Assembly: GCA_947589045.1 (NCBI GenBank)
Contig: CANQBQ010000001.1
Location: 116,920-180,919 of the forward strand
Length of the DNA: 64,000 nt
Direction: 5' to 3'
From: an uncultured Clostridia bacterium
GTDB taxonomy: Bacteria; Bacillota; Clostridia; Monoglobales; Monoglobaceae
Made by a program: the position numbers and the translations under genes. The notes below the pieces were generated by a model. It ran no database searches. It saw nothing but the letters and a program-made list of their open reading frames with translations, and had not been told where the DNA came from. How positions within the stretch are numbered: the stretch's first letter is position 1; each line of letters starts with the position of its first letter. Shown piece by piece: positions 48,458-57,680 of the stretch.

Positions 48458-50200
48458 TCAGAATTTGTCGCGTTCCACATAGCTTGTATGTAAAATTCGG
48501 TGCGCTTTACTGCTTCCCGGGCTTCCGAGATATGTGGTGTAGAGCTTCTGGATAGCGGGGTTCTCGTGAGACTTACGGATAGACTTTCTCATATCCTCCG
48601 AATACAGAGCCATCGCGCGGAGCGATTTCAAATCCACGAAGTTTCTCACCGCGGAGGGCTGAACAGGCTGACCGCCGCCGTTGATACAGCCGCCGGGGCA
48701 CGCCATTACCTCGATGAAGTGATACTTCTTCTCGCCGTTTTTAACCGCGTCAAGCACCTTGCGCGCGTTGGCAAGACCCGAGCATACGCAGACGTTCAGC
48801 TCAACGCCGCCAATATTGTAGGTGGCCTCTTTTATACCCTCGGTTCCGCGAACCTCCATAAAGTCGACCTCGGACGCCTGCTTGCCGGTTATTCTCTCGG
48901 CGGCGGTTCTCAGAGCCGCCTCCATAACGCCGCCCGTCGCGCCGAATATTGTTCCCGCGCCCGACGACTCGCCCAGAGGATTGTCGAAGTCCTCATCGGG
49001 GAGATTTCTGAAGTCAATTCCCGCACGGCTTATCATATGACCGAGTTCACGGGTGGTCAGCACCGCGTCAACATCGGGATAGCCCGACGCCGACTGGTCG
49101 GGACGACCTATCTCAAATTTCTTTGCGGTACAGGGCATAACTCCGACCACGAAAATATCCTTCGGGTCTATGTTGTTCTGCTCCGCGTACCACGTCTTTA
49201 TAATTGCGCCCAGCATCTGCATAGGCGACTTGCAGGACGAGAGGTTGGGTATCATCTCGGGGTAATTATGCTCGCAGAATTTTACCCAGCCCGGTGAACA
49301 GGAGGTTATCATCGGCAGCGTTCCGCCGTTTTGCAAACGCTCTATAAATTCGTTTGCCTCCTCCATAATCGTCGCGTCCGCGCCGAAGTTGGTGTCGAAA
49401 ATCTTGTCAAAGCCCAGCCTTCTCAAAGCCGAAACCATCTTGCCCTCGACATTTGTGCCTATCGGGTAGTCGAACATCTCTCCGATAGTCGCACGTATTG
49501 CCGGAGCGGTCTGAACGATAACGTGCTTGGTCGGGTCCTGAATAGCGTCCCAAACGCGCTTGGTGTGATCCTTTTCCGAAATCGCGCCGGTGGGGCATAC
49601 AACGATACACTGTCCACATCCGACACAAGCCACGTCGCCGAGGGGCTGGTCGAACGCACAGCCGATATGCGTGTTAAATCCGCGCTCGTTCGGACCTATT
49701 ACCGAAACGCCCTGCACCTTTTCGCACGCGGCAACACAGCGGCGGCAAAGGATACACTTGTTGTTGTCACGGTACATATGCTCCGCGGAGTCGTCTATCT
49801 CATAGTGATTTATTTCGCCGTCAAACATATTTACGTCGTCAACGCCGAAGTCGCGGCATATCTTTTGAAGCTCGCAGTGTCCGTTCTGAACGCACGCAAG
49901 ACAGCGGTTGTCGTGCGTGGAGAGAATGAGCTGGAGGTTGTGTTTTCTCGAATTGAACACACGCTCCGAGTTGGTTATTATCTCCATACCGTCCGAAACG
50001 GGATAAACGCAGGACGCAACCAGATTGCGCTGTCCCACAACCTCAACTACGCAAATTCGGCACGCGCCGATTTCGTTGATGTCCTTGAGGTAGCAGAGCG
50101 TCGGAATGTTAACGCCCACGAGACGAGCCGCTTCGATTATGGTTATACCCTCCGGAACGGAATAGGGTATGCCGTTGAATTTTATATTTACATCAGCCAT
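48458..50200 (-). CDS. hydA: [FeFe] hydrogenase catalytic subunit of a trimeric NADH-linked enzyme
   Basis: A 580-residue protein. Clusters in order: a 2Fe-2S ferredoxin fold (Cys 36, 47, 50, 64), a His/Cys 4Fe-4S site (RCLACVQNGHCELQ), two ferredoxin-type 4Fe-4S clusters (CILCRRCVAACEK, CVGCGQCIVVCP), then the H-cluster domain. H-cluster motifs are L1 TSCSPGWVKF (Cys 301), L2 MPCTAKKFE (Cys 357) and L3 EVMACPGGCINGGGQP (Cys 501, 505). L1 has Ser where monomeric clostridial hydrogenases have the second Cys of TSCCP. It should reduce protons with electrons from NADH and, in bifurcating members, ferredoxin. It follows hydB by 15 bases and ends the operon. Confidence 0.96.
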   Translation of the reverse strand: MADVNIKFNGIPYSVPEGITIIEAARLVGVNIPTLCYLKDINEIGACRICVVEVVGQRNLVASCVYPVSDGMEIITNSERVFNSRKHNLQLILSTHDNRCLACVQNGHCELQKICRDFGVDDVNMFDGEINHYEIDDSAEHMYRDNNKCILCRRCVAACEKVQGVSVIGPNERGFNTHIGCAFDQPLGDVACVGCGQCIVVCPTGAISEKDHTKRVWDAIQDPTKHVIVQTAPAIRATIGEMFDYPIGTNVEGKMVSALRRLGFDKIFDTNFGADATIMEEANEFIERLQNGGTLPMITSCSPGWVKFCEHNYPEMIPNLSSCKSPMQMLGAIIKTWYAEQNNIDPKDIFVVGVMPCTAKKFEIGRPDQSASGYPDVDAVLTTRELGHMISRAGIDFRNLPDEDFDNPLGESSGAGTIFGATGGVMEAALRTAAERITGKQASEVDFMEVRGTEGIKEATYNIGGVELNVCVCSGLANARKVLDAVKNGEKKYHFIEVMACPGGCINGGGQPVQPSAVRNFVDLKSLRAMALYSEDMRKSIRKSHENPAIQKLYTTYLGSPGSSKAHRILHTSYVERDKF

Positions 50201-50215
50201 TTTCTGTTCTCCTCC

Positions 50216-52060
50216 TTACTTCTTTGAAATCGCGCCGAACTTGCAGCCTTCCATACAAGCGCCGCACTTTATGCACTTGGACTTGTCGATTGTATGGGGT
50301 TTCTTGACCTCGCCCGAGATAGCGCCGACGGGGCATTTTCTCGCGCACAGCGTACAGCCGCGGCACTTATCCGCGTCAATTTCATACGACAGGAGCGCCT
50401 TGCACACTCCCGCGGGACAGCGTTTCTCCAGAATGTGCGCCTCGTACTCGTCTCTGAAATATCTGAGCGTCGAAAGTACGGGGTTGGGAGCCGTCTGACC
50501 CAGACCGCACAGAGAGATCTCTTTAATGTGCGACGCAAGCTCTTCAAGTCTGTCCAAATCCTCTATCTCGCCTCTGCCCGAGGTGATTTTTTCAAGTATC
50601 TCGTAAAGACGTTTGGTTCCTATTCGGCAGGGAGTGCACTTTCCGCAGCTCTCCGCGATTGTAAACTCAAGGAAGAACTTCGCCATATCGACCATACAGG
50701 TGTCCTCGTCCATAACGATAAGTCCGCCCGAGCCCATCATCGAACCTATGTCGGTCAGGCTCTTGTAGTCGATTTTGGTATCTATAAGACTTGCGGGGAT
50801 ACAGCCGCCCGAAGGTCCGCCGGTCTGCGCCGCCTTGAACTTCTTGCCGTTGGGTATGCCGCCGCCTATCTCCTCGATTACCTGGCGGAGCGTCGTACCC
50901 ATGGGAACCTCGATAAGACCCGTGTGGTTGATTTTTCCGCCGAGCGCGAATACCTTTGTACCCTTGGAGTCCTCTGTACCCATTGATGAGAACCAGTCCG
51001 CGCCGTTTAAGATTATCTGCGGAATGTTGGCAAAGGTCTCCACGTTGTTCTCCAGCGTGGGCTTGCCCATAAGACCCTTTATCGCGGGGAACGGAGGACG
51101 CGGTATAGGCTCTCCGCGCTTTCCTTCGATTGAACGCATAAGAGCGGTTTCCTCGCCGCACACGAATGCGCCCGCGCCGAGTCTTAAATCAAGGTCAAAG
51201 TCAAAGCCCGAGTTTAGAATATTCTTTCCGAGCAGTCCGTATTCTCTCGCTTGCTTTATCGCGGTGGTCAAATGCTCGACCGCGATAGGGTACTCCGCGC
51301 GAACATATATGTAACCCTCGTCCGCGCCGACAGTGTAGCCCGCGATGAGCATCGCCTCTATAACCGAGTGGGGGTCGCCCTCGAGAACCGAGCGGTCCAT
51401 AAACGCGCCGGGGTCGCCCTCGTCGGCGTTACAGCAGACGTACTTCTTGTCGCCCTTTGCGTTTTTGGTGAACACCCACTTGCGAGCGGTCGGAAATCCG
51501 CCACCGCCGCGACCGCGCAGTCCCGACTTTTCAAGGGTCGAGATTACCTCGTTCGGAGTCATTTCGTCAAGCACCTTCGCAAGAGCCATATATCCGTCCA
51601 TAGCTATGTACTGCTCTATGCTTGCGGGCGATATTACGCCGCAGTTACGAAGCGCGCTTCTGTGCTGATGACGGTAGAACACCGTGTCGGTGTACGCCGA
51701 TATTTCGCCGTCGTTTACCGTCTCGGCATACAGATATTTAAGCACCGGCTTTCCGCCTACGAGGTGCTCTTTCACAATCTCCTCGATATGCTCGGGCTCG
51801 AGACGGGAATAGAAGTATCCGTCGGGATAAACTATCATAATCGGACCGAGCGCGCAAAGACCGAAGCAACCGGTCTGAACGATGTTTACCTCGTCGCGTA
51901 TGCCCGCCTTTTCAAGCTGGGCTTCAAGCTCGTCGATAATTTTCATACTTCCCGACGAGGTACAGCCCGTACCGCCGCACACGCGTATGTTATATTTGTA
52001 GCTTTTCATATTTTTCAGAGTTTCTTCTTTTATTTTGATAAGCTCCGCCACATTTTTCAC
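50216..52060 (-). CDS. hydB: Hydrogenase NADH-binding subunit (NuoF-like)
   Basis: A 614-residue protein starting at a GTG with GGAGG upstream. Domains: thioredoxin-like 2Fe-2S (CGGTGCTSSGS and VQTGCFGLCALGP, residues 28-95), FMN/NADH-binding NuoF domain (SGLRGRGGGGFPTARKWVFT, ICCNADEGDPGAF-like segment KYVCCNADEGDPGAFMDRSV), SLBB, and the 4Fe-4S NuoF C-terminus (SCGKCTPCRIGTKRLYE). Two ferredoxin clusters close it (CRGCTLCARKCPVGAIS and CIKCGACMEGCKFGAI). It passes electrons from NADH to the hydrogenase. This domain order matches the HydB of bifurcating enzymes. Confidence 0.96.
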   Translation of the reverse strand: MKNVAELIKIKEETLKNMKSYKYNIRVCGGTGCTSSGSMKIIDELEAQLEKAGIRDEVNIVQTGCFGLCALGPIMIVYPDGYFYSRLEPEHIEEIVKEHLVGGKPVLKYLYAETVNDGEISAYTDTVFYRHQHRSALRNCGVISPASIEQYIAMDGYMALAKVLDEMTPNEVISTLEKSGLRGRGGGGFPTARKWVFTKNAKGDKKYVCCNADEGDPGAFMDRSVLEGDPHSVIEAMLIAGYTVGADEGYIYVRAEYPIAVEHLTTAIKQAREYGLLGKNILNSGFDFDLDLRLGAGAFVCGEETALMRSIEGKRGEPIPRPPFPAIKGLMGKPTLENNVETFANIPQIILNGADWFSSMGTEDSKGTKVFALGGKINHTGLIEVPMGTTLRQVIEEIGGGIPNGKKFKAAQTGGPSGGCIPASLIDTKIDYKSLTDIGSMMGSGGLIVMDEDTCMVDMAKFFLEFTIAESCGKCTPCRIGTKRLYEILEKITSGRGEIEDLDRLEELASHIKEISLCGLGQTAPNPVLSTLRYFRDEYEAHILEKRCPAGVCKALLSYEIDADKCRGCTLCARKCPVGAISGEVKKPHTIDKSKCIKCGACMEGCKFGAISKK

Positions 52061-52074
52061 AATTACCGCCTCCT

Positions 52075-52575
52075 TTAGTCAAGTGCCTTATATTTTTCGA
52101 TGATTTTGTCAACGTCGTCCTCGGTAAGTCTGCCGTAAACCTCCTCGTTGACGGTCAGCACGGGTGCAAGTCCGCACGCGCCGATACATCTGCACGATTC
52201 GAGAGAGAATTTTCCGTCGGGAGTGCAACCGCCGTCGTCAATTCCCAAAACCGTCTTGAGACGCTCGAAAATCTTACCCGAGCCCTTAACATAGCAGGCG
52301 GTTCCGAGACAGACCGAAATCGCATACTTGCCCTTGGGCGAGAGTGAAAACTGCGCGTAAAACGTGGATATTCCGTAAACCTGTTCGAGCGGCACGTTAA
52401 GCCCCGATGCTATCATCTTTTGTACCTCGATGGGCAGATAACCGTAGATGTCCTGCGCCGCCTGCATAACAGGCATCAGCGCACCCGACTGGTCCTTGTA
52501 CTTTTCGATTGCCGCTTCGAGCTTTTTCTGCTGCTCTTTAGTTCCCTTGAAGGGGATGCAACTGCAATTACTCAT
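52075..52575 (-). CDS. hydC: Hydrogenase NuoE-like subunit
   Basis: A 166-residue thioredoxin-like 2Fe-2S protein. The N-terminal helix bundle (LMPVMQAAQDIYGYLPIEVQ) precedes the cluster ligands: SVCLGTACYVKGSG (two Cys) and CRCIGACGLAPVLTVN (two Cys). The ATG at 52575 has GGAG nine bases upstream; a longer frame reaches 52614 without a site. It is the first gene of hydCBA. The 150 bases upstream contain a TATACT-like -10 but no confident -35, and one TTGTTAA half site that could belong to a Rex operator, too weak to call. Confidence 0.95.
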   Translation of the reverse strand: MSNCSCIPFKGTKEQQKKLEAAIEKYKDQSGALMPVMQAAQDIYGYLPIEVQKMIASGLNVPLEQVYGISTFYAQFSLSPKGKYAISVCLGTACYVKGSGKIFERLKTVLGIDDGGCTPDGKFSLESCRCIGACGLAPVLTVNEEVYGRLTEDDVDKIIEKYKALD

Positions 52576-52728
52576 AAAGTTATTCTCCAATCTTATATGA
52601 TATTTTTTTAACAAACATAATACAGCCTTAACAGTATAACATATATTTTAAAAAAATGCACTATTTTTTTAAAAATAATATTATGAATTTTTACAAGTTG
52701 AGACAAAAAAATACAAAACGGTATTTTT

Positions 52729-53493
52729 TTATTTAATTCCGAACAGTCTTTTCGCGTTTGCGTCGGTTATTTCGACCACTTCGCCGTAGTCTATGCCTTT
52801 GACCTCCGCGACCTTTTGCGCCACATATTTCACATATCCGCTGTGGTTTCTCTCGCCTCGGTGCGGTTCGGGCGACATATACGGGCTGTCGGTCTCAATG
52901 AGCAGACGCTCCATAGGTATGACCGCGAGCGCCTCCAGCGCACGGCGGGCATTTTTAAAGGTCAGCACCCCGGTAAACGAGATATGAAATCCCATTTTGA
53001 GCAGGACCTTGGCAGTCTCCGCGCTGCCCGAGAAGCAGTGCATAACCCCGTTTGAAATATTCATATTTTTAAGTTCCTCGATACATTCCCCTCGCGACTC
53101 TCTGTCGTGAATTATAACGGGCATATCGAGATTTTTTGCGAGCGAGAGCTGCTCGCGCAGCCACCTGTGCTGCATTTCTTCGTCGGTGTCCTCAAAATAG
53201 TGATAGTCCAGACCGATCTCGCCTATCGCGCGCGCCTTCGGATGCTTCGCCATTTTTTCAAGCTCCGCCATACCCGCGTCGTCAAGCTCGCCGACCTCAC
53301 TCGGATGAACGCCGACCGAGGCATATATAAAGTCATATTTATCGGCAAGCGCAAGACTCGCCCGCGATGATTTAAGGCTTGAGCCTATATTCATAATGTT
53401 TGAAACGCCGTCGGCGTGAATTTGTTGTATGAGCGCGTCGCGGTCGCCGTCGTAACGCTCGTCGTCGAGATGCGCGTGACTGTCAAAAAGCAT
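52729..53493 (-). CDS. tatD: TatD-family metal-dependent hydrolase
   Basis: A 254-residue TIM-barrel hydrolase. Metal ligands are visible: FDSHAHLDD (HxH), AIGEIGLDYHY (Glu), VIIHDRES (His), GVMHCFSGSAETA (His) and LIETDSPYMSPEPHRG (Asp). TatD proteins act as 3'-5' DNases or tRNA-processing deoxyribonucleases; in Firmicutes (YabD) the usual neighbour is metG or rnmV, absent here. The ATG at 53493 is chosen because GGGAG lies eight bases before it; a GTG nine bases upstream is possible. Confidence 0.93.
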   Translation of the reverse strand: MLFDSHAHLDDERYDGDRDALIQQIHADGVSNIMNIGSSLKSSRASLALADKYDFIYASVGVHPSEVGELDDAGMAELEKMAKHPKARAIGEIGLDYHYFEDTDEEMQHRWLREQLSLAKNLDMPVIIHDRESRGECIEELKNMNISNGVMHCFSGSAETAKVLLKMGFHISFTGVLTFKNARRALEALAVIPMERLLIETDSPYMSPEPHRGERNHSGYVKYVAQKVAEVKGIDYGEVVEITDANAKRLFGIK

Positions 53494-53632
53494 AATTCTC
53501 ACTCCCGTAAAAATAAAGTCGGATAAAATAGGACAAAAAATCCCTTGAAAATAATAACACCAAACGGAGCGGGTGTCAACAGTAAAACAAAACAGCGGCG
53601 CATTTTTTGCAGTGAAAAAGAAAAGGCTGTGT

Positions 53633-53664
53633 GAAAATTGTGTTACAAGAAAATTGTGTTACAA
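53633..53664 (+). repeat. Two tandem 16-bp repeats upstream of the DUF975 gene
   Basis: GAAAATTGTGTTACAA occurs twice back to back. Each unit contains GTTACA, the core of the WalR-like arrays, but the spacing (16 bp) differs from the 11 bp elsewhere. It lies just upstream of the -35 box. Confidence 0.7.
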
Positions 53665-53678
53665 ATCAAAGCGGTGTA

Positions 53679-53708
53679 TTGACTTTGTTTGTTAGTATAT
53701 GGTAAAAT
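53679..53708 (+). promoter_or_regulatory. Predicted promoter of the DUF975 gene
   Basis: TTGACT (53679-53684), 18-bp spacer, TAAAAT (53703-53708). Confidence 0.65.
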
Positions 53709-53754
53709 GTTTAAAAATGATATTTAATATATTTTAAGGAAGGAGTTGTTCAAA

Positions 53755-54474
53755 ATGTGGACACGAAGCGGTTTGAAAATGTCGGCAAAGGGCGTGCTCA
53801 GAGGAAATTACTGGATTTCGCTCGCCGCCGTACTCATAGTGGGTATTATTACCTCTGTATTTTCGGGACTTTACGCAACCGGTCTCAGAGAGTATATGAC
53901 GAGTTATTCGCAGATGATGCTGGGCAACATATCAATTGAAGAGTTTGAAAACACCGTTGCATCTATGTCGGGCAAGCTCATACGCGCATACATTACTGCG
54001 CTCATCGTTTCGATTTTTATATTCGGACCTCTTGCGGTCGGCTCGGTAAAGTTTTTCCTGAAATCGGCGCAGGGCGAAAGCTCGCTCGGCAATATATGGA
54101 GCGGCTTTAAGACAAACTATCTGCACGTGGTGTGGACGCTGTTTAAGCGTGATTTGTTTGTTGCGCTCTGGTCACTGCTTTTCTTAATACCCGGAATTAT
54201 AAAATCGTATCAGTATGTTATGGTGGAGTACATATTGGCGGATAACCCCGATATTTCTTCGCACGACGCGCTCGTTCAGAGCCGCGAGATGATGAAGGGC
54301 AATAAGTGGCGCTTCTTTGTGCTTCAGCTTTCGTTTTTAGGCTGGCTGGCTCTCGGCGCACTTGCGTGCGGCTTGGGAACCGTTTTCGTTACGCCGTATA
54401 TGCAGGCGACATACGTTCAGTTCTATCTGTCGGTAAAGCCTCAAAAAGTAATTACCCAAGCGGCGGAAGCATAA
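53755..54474 (+). CDS. DUF975 family membrane protein
   Basis: A 239-residue protein with about five membrane segments. The DUF975 signatures are SAKGVLRGNYWISLAAVLIV at the N-terminus, FFLKSAQGESSLGNIWSGFK, LFLIPGIIKSYQYVMVEYIL and SREMMKGNKWRFFVLQLSFL. The function is unknown; the family is widespread in Firmicutes. The ATG at 53755 has AGGAG nine bases upstream; a TTG at 53746 directly abuts that site. Its promoter carries two tandem GTTACA-containing repeats, so it may respond to envelope state. Confidence 0.88.
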   Translation: MWTRSGLKMSAKGVLRGNYWISLAAVLIVGIITSVFSGLYATGLREYMTSYSQMMLGNISIEEFENTVASMSGKLIRAYITALIVSIFIFGPLAVGSVKFFLKSAQGESSLGNIWSGFKTNYLHVVWTLFKRDLFVALWSLLFLIPGIIKSYQYVMVEYILADNPDISSHDALVQSREMMKGNKWRFFVLQLSFLGWLALGALACGLGTVFVTPYMQATYVQFYLSVKPQKVITQAAEA

Positions 54475-54486
54475 TGGCTGTATATT

Positions 54487-54526
54487 AAAAAATCACGGGC
54501 AGTCTTATAGCTGCCCGTGATTTTTT
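54487..54526. terminator. Bidirectional terminator between DUF975 and recD2
   Basis: A perfect 16-bp stem: six A residues then TCACGGGCAG (54487-54502), mirrored at 54511-54526, 8-base loop. It ends five bases from the recD2 stop. Confidence 0.94.
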
Positions 54527-54530
54527 AGTC

Positions 54531-56762
54531 TTAATCTATCCTAAGCCGTTCCTTAAGACCGCTGAAGCGGTTTTGAATATTGTTGTTGTCCACGAAAAGG
54601 CGCAGTATGTCCTCGCGCCCCACAAGCACGACCAGAGACTTAGCTCTGGTTACCGCGGTATAGAGCAGATTGCGCGTCATAAGCAGGCGGTGGGTTTCAA
54701 ATATCGGCATAACCACCGCGTCAAATTCGCTGCCCTGGCTCTTGTGCACCGTTATCGCATAGGCAAGCTCCAAATCGTCAAGCTGCAGAAAGTCGTATTT
54801 GACCTCTTTGTCGTCAAACATAACCGTCACGGTCTGGTTCCTGTGGTCGATGTCGGTAATAAATCCCGAGTCGCCGTTGAACACGCCGGTGCCGCTCTCC
54901 CCGTCGCTCTTGCGCCACTCAAGCTGATAATTGTTCCTGTTTTGCATAACCTTGTCTCCAAGGCGATAAATCCTGCCGCGCATCTCCTTTTCGGTCTTTT
55001 CGGCACTCGGAGGATTGAGAGAGTTCTGGAGCAGACGGTTAAGGTTTGCCGCGCCTATGTCGGTTTTTCGCGCGGGAGTCAAAACCTGTATCTGCGAGAG
55101 ACTGTCTATCCCGTAGGCGCGGGGCAGACGGTTGACGCACAGGTCGGTAATCGTTTCGCAGAGGCTTTGCGCGTCGTTGCGCCGCACGAAAAAGAAGTCG
55201 TTGTCGCGCTCGTTCAGCGTCGGGTATTCGCCGTTGTTGATTTTATGCGAGTTTACGACTATCATACTCTCCTGCGCCTGTCTGAAAATTTCGGTCAGAC
55301 GTATGCACTCCAAAAGCTCGCTGTCGATTATATCCCGCAGCACGTTTCCCGCGCCGACGGACGGAATCTGGTCGGCGTCGCCCACCATAACAAGCCGCGC
55401 CCCGACCGGCACGGCTTTTAATAGCCCGCTCATAAGGCAGGTGTCGACCATACTCATCTCGTCGATAATTATAACGTCCGCTTTGAGCGGGTTTCGCTCG
55501 TTCCTCGTGAACTGCTGATAACGTGAACCGTCGTCGATTGCGGTGATTTCGAGCAGACGGTGAATGGTCTTTGCCTCGATATTGCAGACCTCGGTCATTC
55601 GCTTCGCGGCGCGTCCGGTGGGCGCGGCGAGCGCGACCTCCTTACCGAGACGCTGCATAACCCTTATTATGGTGTTGACTATCGTGGTCTTTCCGGTGCC
55701 GGGTCCGCCGGTTATTACAAGCGCGGAATTTTCGAGCACCTTTTTTACCGCCAGCCTTTGGGAGTCGGTGAGCGTAATGTTGCCTTCCTCCTCAACATCC
55801 GCTATAAGCTCATCGGTTTCGGCCTGATTTATCTCAAAGTATATCGACGAAAGCTCCTTCAGACGCTTCGCGACGTCACGCTCGGCGTTGTAATATTCTT
55901 CGGGATATATCGCGTCGTACTCTCCCATATTTTCCAGGACTATATCCCCGTCTGTCAAAAGCTCGGATATTGCGTCCTCCGCCGCGGCAGCGTCGCACTC
56001 CAGCAGCCTCTGGGCGCGGCGGACAAGAGTAAACCGCGGGAGATATGTATGTCCGCCCGCGTTCGCTTCGCGGCGCAGGGTATATTTTATGCCTGCGCGG
56101 ATACGCCTCGGGTCGTTTTGGTCAAATTTCATACCGTGCGCGATTTTGTCAGCCGTTTCAAAGGTAAATCCGTCCACCGCGTCAATGAGCTGATACGGAG
56201 AGCTCTGCGCGACGTGTACGCTCTCGGTGCCGAACACGCGGAACACACGCGCCGCAATCGACGCCGATACCCCGTGGTTTCGAAAAAACATAACCGCCTC
56301 GCGCACGCCGAGCTGCTCCAAAAATTTCTTGTGGATAACGTCTATCTTTTTCTGAGAAAGCCCCTTTATTTCGAGAAGCCTTTGCGGGTCGTTTTCGATT
56401 ACCGACAGCGCGCTTCTGCCGAACTTTTCCACAATGGCGCGCGCGGTGGACTTCCCGATTGACGGCAGCATACCCGACGCAAGATAGTTTTCAATCTCGC
56501 TCTCGGTGGACGGCAGATTTTTTTCGTAATACTCCGCCTTAAACTGCTCGCCGTATTCGGGGTGGCTCACATACCCTCCGAACGCCGATATGCTGTCGCC
56601 CTCCGAGATGTCGGGCAAAAATCCGGTGACGGTTATAAGCTCGCCGCCGACCGCAAGGTCGCACACCGAATAGCCGTTGGAGGGGTTTGAAAAGATTATG
56701 TCCTCCACCGTGCCGGACAGTCTCAGTAAATTTTCATTTGTTGTTTCGGTATAGTTGTCCAT
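54531..56762 (-). CDS. recD2: RecD2-type 5'-3' DNA helicase (SF1B)
   Basis: A 743-residue helicase. The N-terminal OB/HhH region includes GTVEDIIFSNPSNGYSVCDL and the helix-hairpin-helix LPSIGKSTARAIVEKFGRSA. Helicase motifs: I GGPGTGKTTIVNTIIRVMQR, Ia ALAAPTGRAAKRM, II VIIDEMSMVDTCLM, III LVMVGDADQIPSVGAGNVLR, V-VI AYAITVHKSQGSEFDAVVMP and LLYTAVTRAKSLVVLVGRED. It is RecD-like but works without RecBC in Firmicutes, resolving replication or mismatch-repair intermediates. A small membrane-protein gene lies 14 bases upstream on the same strand. Confidence 0.96.
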   Translation of the reverse strand: MDNYTETTNENLLRLSGTVEDIIFSNPSNGYSVCDLAVGGELITVTGFLPDISEGDSISAFGGYVSHPEYGEQFKAEYYEKNLPSTESEIENYLASGMLPSIGKSTARAIVEKFGRSALSVIENDPQRLLEIKGLSQKKIDVIHKKFLEQLGVREAVMFFRNHGVSASIAARVFRVFGTESVHVAQSSPYQLIDAVDGFTFETADKIAHGMKFDQNDPRRIRAGIKYTLRREANAGGHTYLPRFTLVRRAQRLLECDAAAAEDAISELLTDGDIVLENMGEYDAIYPEEYYNAERDVAKRLKELSSIYFEINQAETDELIADVEEEGNITLTDSQRLAVKKVLENSALVITGGPGTGKTTIVNTIIRVMQRLGKEVALAAPTGRAAKRMTEVCNIEAKTIHRLLEITAIDDGSRYQQFTRNERNPLKADVIIIDEMSMVDTCLMSGLLKAVPVGARLVMVGDADQIPSVGAGNVLRDIIDSELLECIRLTEIFRQAQESMIVVNSHKINNGEYPTLNERDNDFFFVRRNDAQSLCETITDLCVNRLPRAYGIDSLSQIQVLTPARKTDIGAANLNRLLQNSLNPPSAEKTEKEMRGRIYRLGDKVMQNRNNYQLEWRKSDGESGTGVFNGDSGFITDIDHRNQTVTVMFDDKEVKYDFLQLDDLELAYAITVHKSQGSEFDAVVMPIFETHRLLMTRNLLYTAVTRAKSLVVLVGREDILRLFVDNNNIQNRFSGLKERLRID

Positions 56763-56776
56763 TTTAATTATACATC

Positions 56777-57121
56777 CTACATTTCCTGAATTTTTTCTAT
56801 GTATTGCTCCCGCTTCATGGCGTATAAAAATTCGTATTCGCTTTGAAGCCTCATAAGTATTTCAAAGGTCTCGTCCTCCGAGCCTAAATCTACGACCACT
56901 ATGTCGTCCACCGTTCTCCCGCCGCTTTTGGAAAGCGCACGCCACACAGCCGAGCGCACCATCCCCTCTACCGACTCCTCTCGGTTTTTGACAAACATAA
57001 CAAGACTCTCGCTCGGCGGGTGCTCGGGTCCCGCCTCTTTGAAATACGCCGCCGCGCATTTTGCGAGTGAGAATGTGCCGTACAGAGCCAGCGCACAGAC
57101 TATCGCCGCCAAAACAATCAT
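56777..57121 (-). CDS. Small membrane-anchored protein of unknown function
   Basis: A 114-residue protein. A single N-terminal membrane helix (IVLAAIVCALALYGTFSLAK) is followed by a soluble domain. VDDIVVVDLGSEDETFEILM resembles the nucleotide-sugar loop of family-2 glycosyltransferases (D-x-S-x-D-x-T), but the protein is too short to be a full enzyme. GGGGGC precedes the ATG. It probably forms an operon with recD2; similar small ORFs beside recD2 occur in Clostridia, with no known role. It may be a relic or a cut-down glycosyltransferase domain. Confidence 0.6.
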   Translation of the reverse strand: MIVLAAIVCALALYGTFSLAKCAAAYFKEAGPEHPPSESLVMFVKNREESVEGMVRSAVWRALSKSGGRTVDDIVVVDLGSEDETFEILMRLQSEYEFLYAMKREQYIEKIQEM

Positions 57122-57173
57122 TTAAACGCCCCCTTTATAAAACACATATTATGCGGAAGGCTCAAAACCGTGA

Positions 57174-57202
57174 TTGACAAAGCCTGTACAAATTGTTATT
57201 AT
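57174..57202 (+). promoter_or_regulatory. Predicted promoter of mscL
   Basis: TTGACA (57174-57179), 17-bp spacer, TATTAT (57197-57202). Confidence 0.7.
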
Positions 57203-57240
57203 ACATATAACAACAAATTTTTCAAAAGGGAGCTGTATTT

Positions 57241-57666
57241 ATGTTACAAAAGTTTAAAGAGTTTGCCTTTAAGGGCAACGTAATCGACTTGTCCGTCGGC
57301 GTTATAATCGGCGGTGCGTTCGGCAAAATCGTGTCTTCGCTCGTGAGCGACATTATAATGCCCTTTATAGGCGTTATAAGCGGCGGCATCGACTTCAAGG
57401 GTCTCAGCGTAACTGTCGGCGAAGCCGTGATTACATACGGTAACTTTATCCAAGCGGTAATCGACTTCTTCATCATTGCTATTTCGATTTTTGCAATGGT
57501 AACGGCTATCCAGAAAGCTATGTCGCTTCGCGGAAAGAAGGAAGAGGAAGAAGCGGCGGAGGTTTCCGCTCCGACGACCGAAGAGCTTCTCGCCGAGATA
57601 CGCGATATACTCAAGGACGGTTCTCACCCCGCTTTAAAGAGCGCGGAAAGCTCCGACAAAGAGTAG
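57241..57666 (+). CDS. mscL: Large-conductance mechanosensitive channel
   Basis: A 141-residue MscL of normal length. The N-terminal amphipathic helix and TM1 read [20 protein letters not shown] and [20 protein letters not shown], the most conserved region of the family. TM2 is [20 protein letters not shown]. The C-terminal bundle ([15 protein letters not shown]) follows a charged linker. It opens under membrane tension to release osmolytes. It has its own promoter and converges on the HD gene with 14 bases between stops and no strong terminator. Confidence 0.97.
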   Translation: MLQKFKEFAFKGNVIDLSVGVIIGGAFGKIVSSLVSDIIMPFIGVISGGIDFKGLSVTVGEAVITYGNFIQAVIDFFIIAISIFAMVTAIQKAMSLRGKKEEEEAAEVSAPTTEELLAEIRDILKDGSHPALKSAESSDKE

Positions 57667-57680
57667 AAAGAGCAGCCGGT

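Noticed and set aside
52576..52728. Possible Rex operator before hydC
   Set aside because: Only one TTGTTAA half site is visible; the second half does not match, so it is not reported as a feature.
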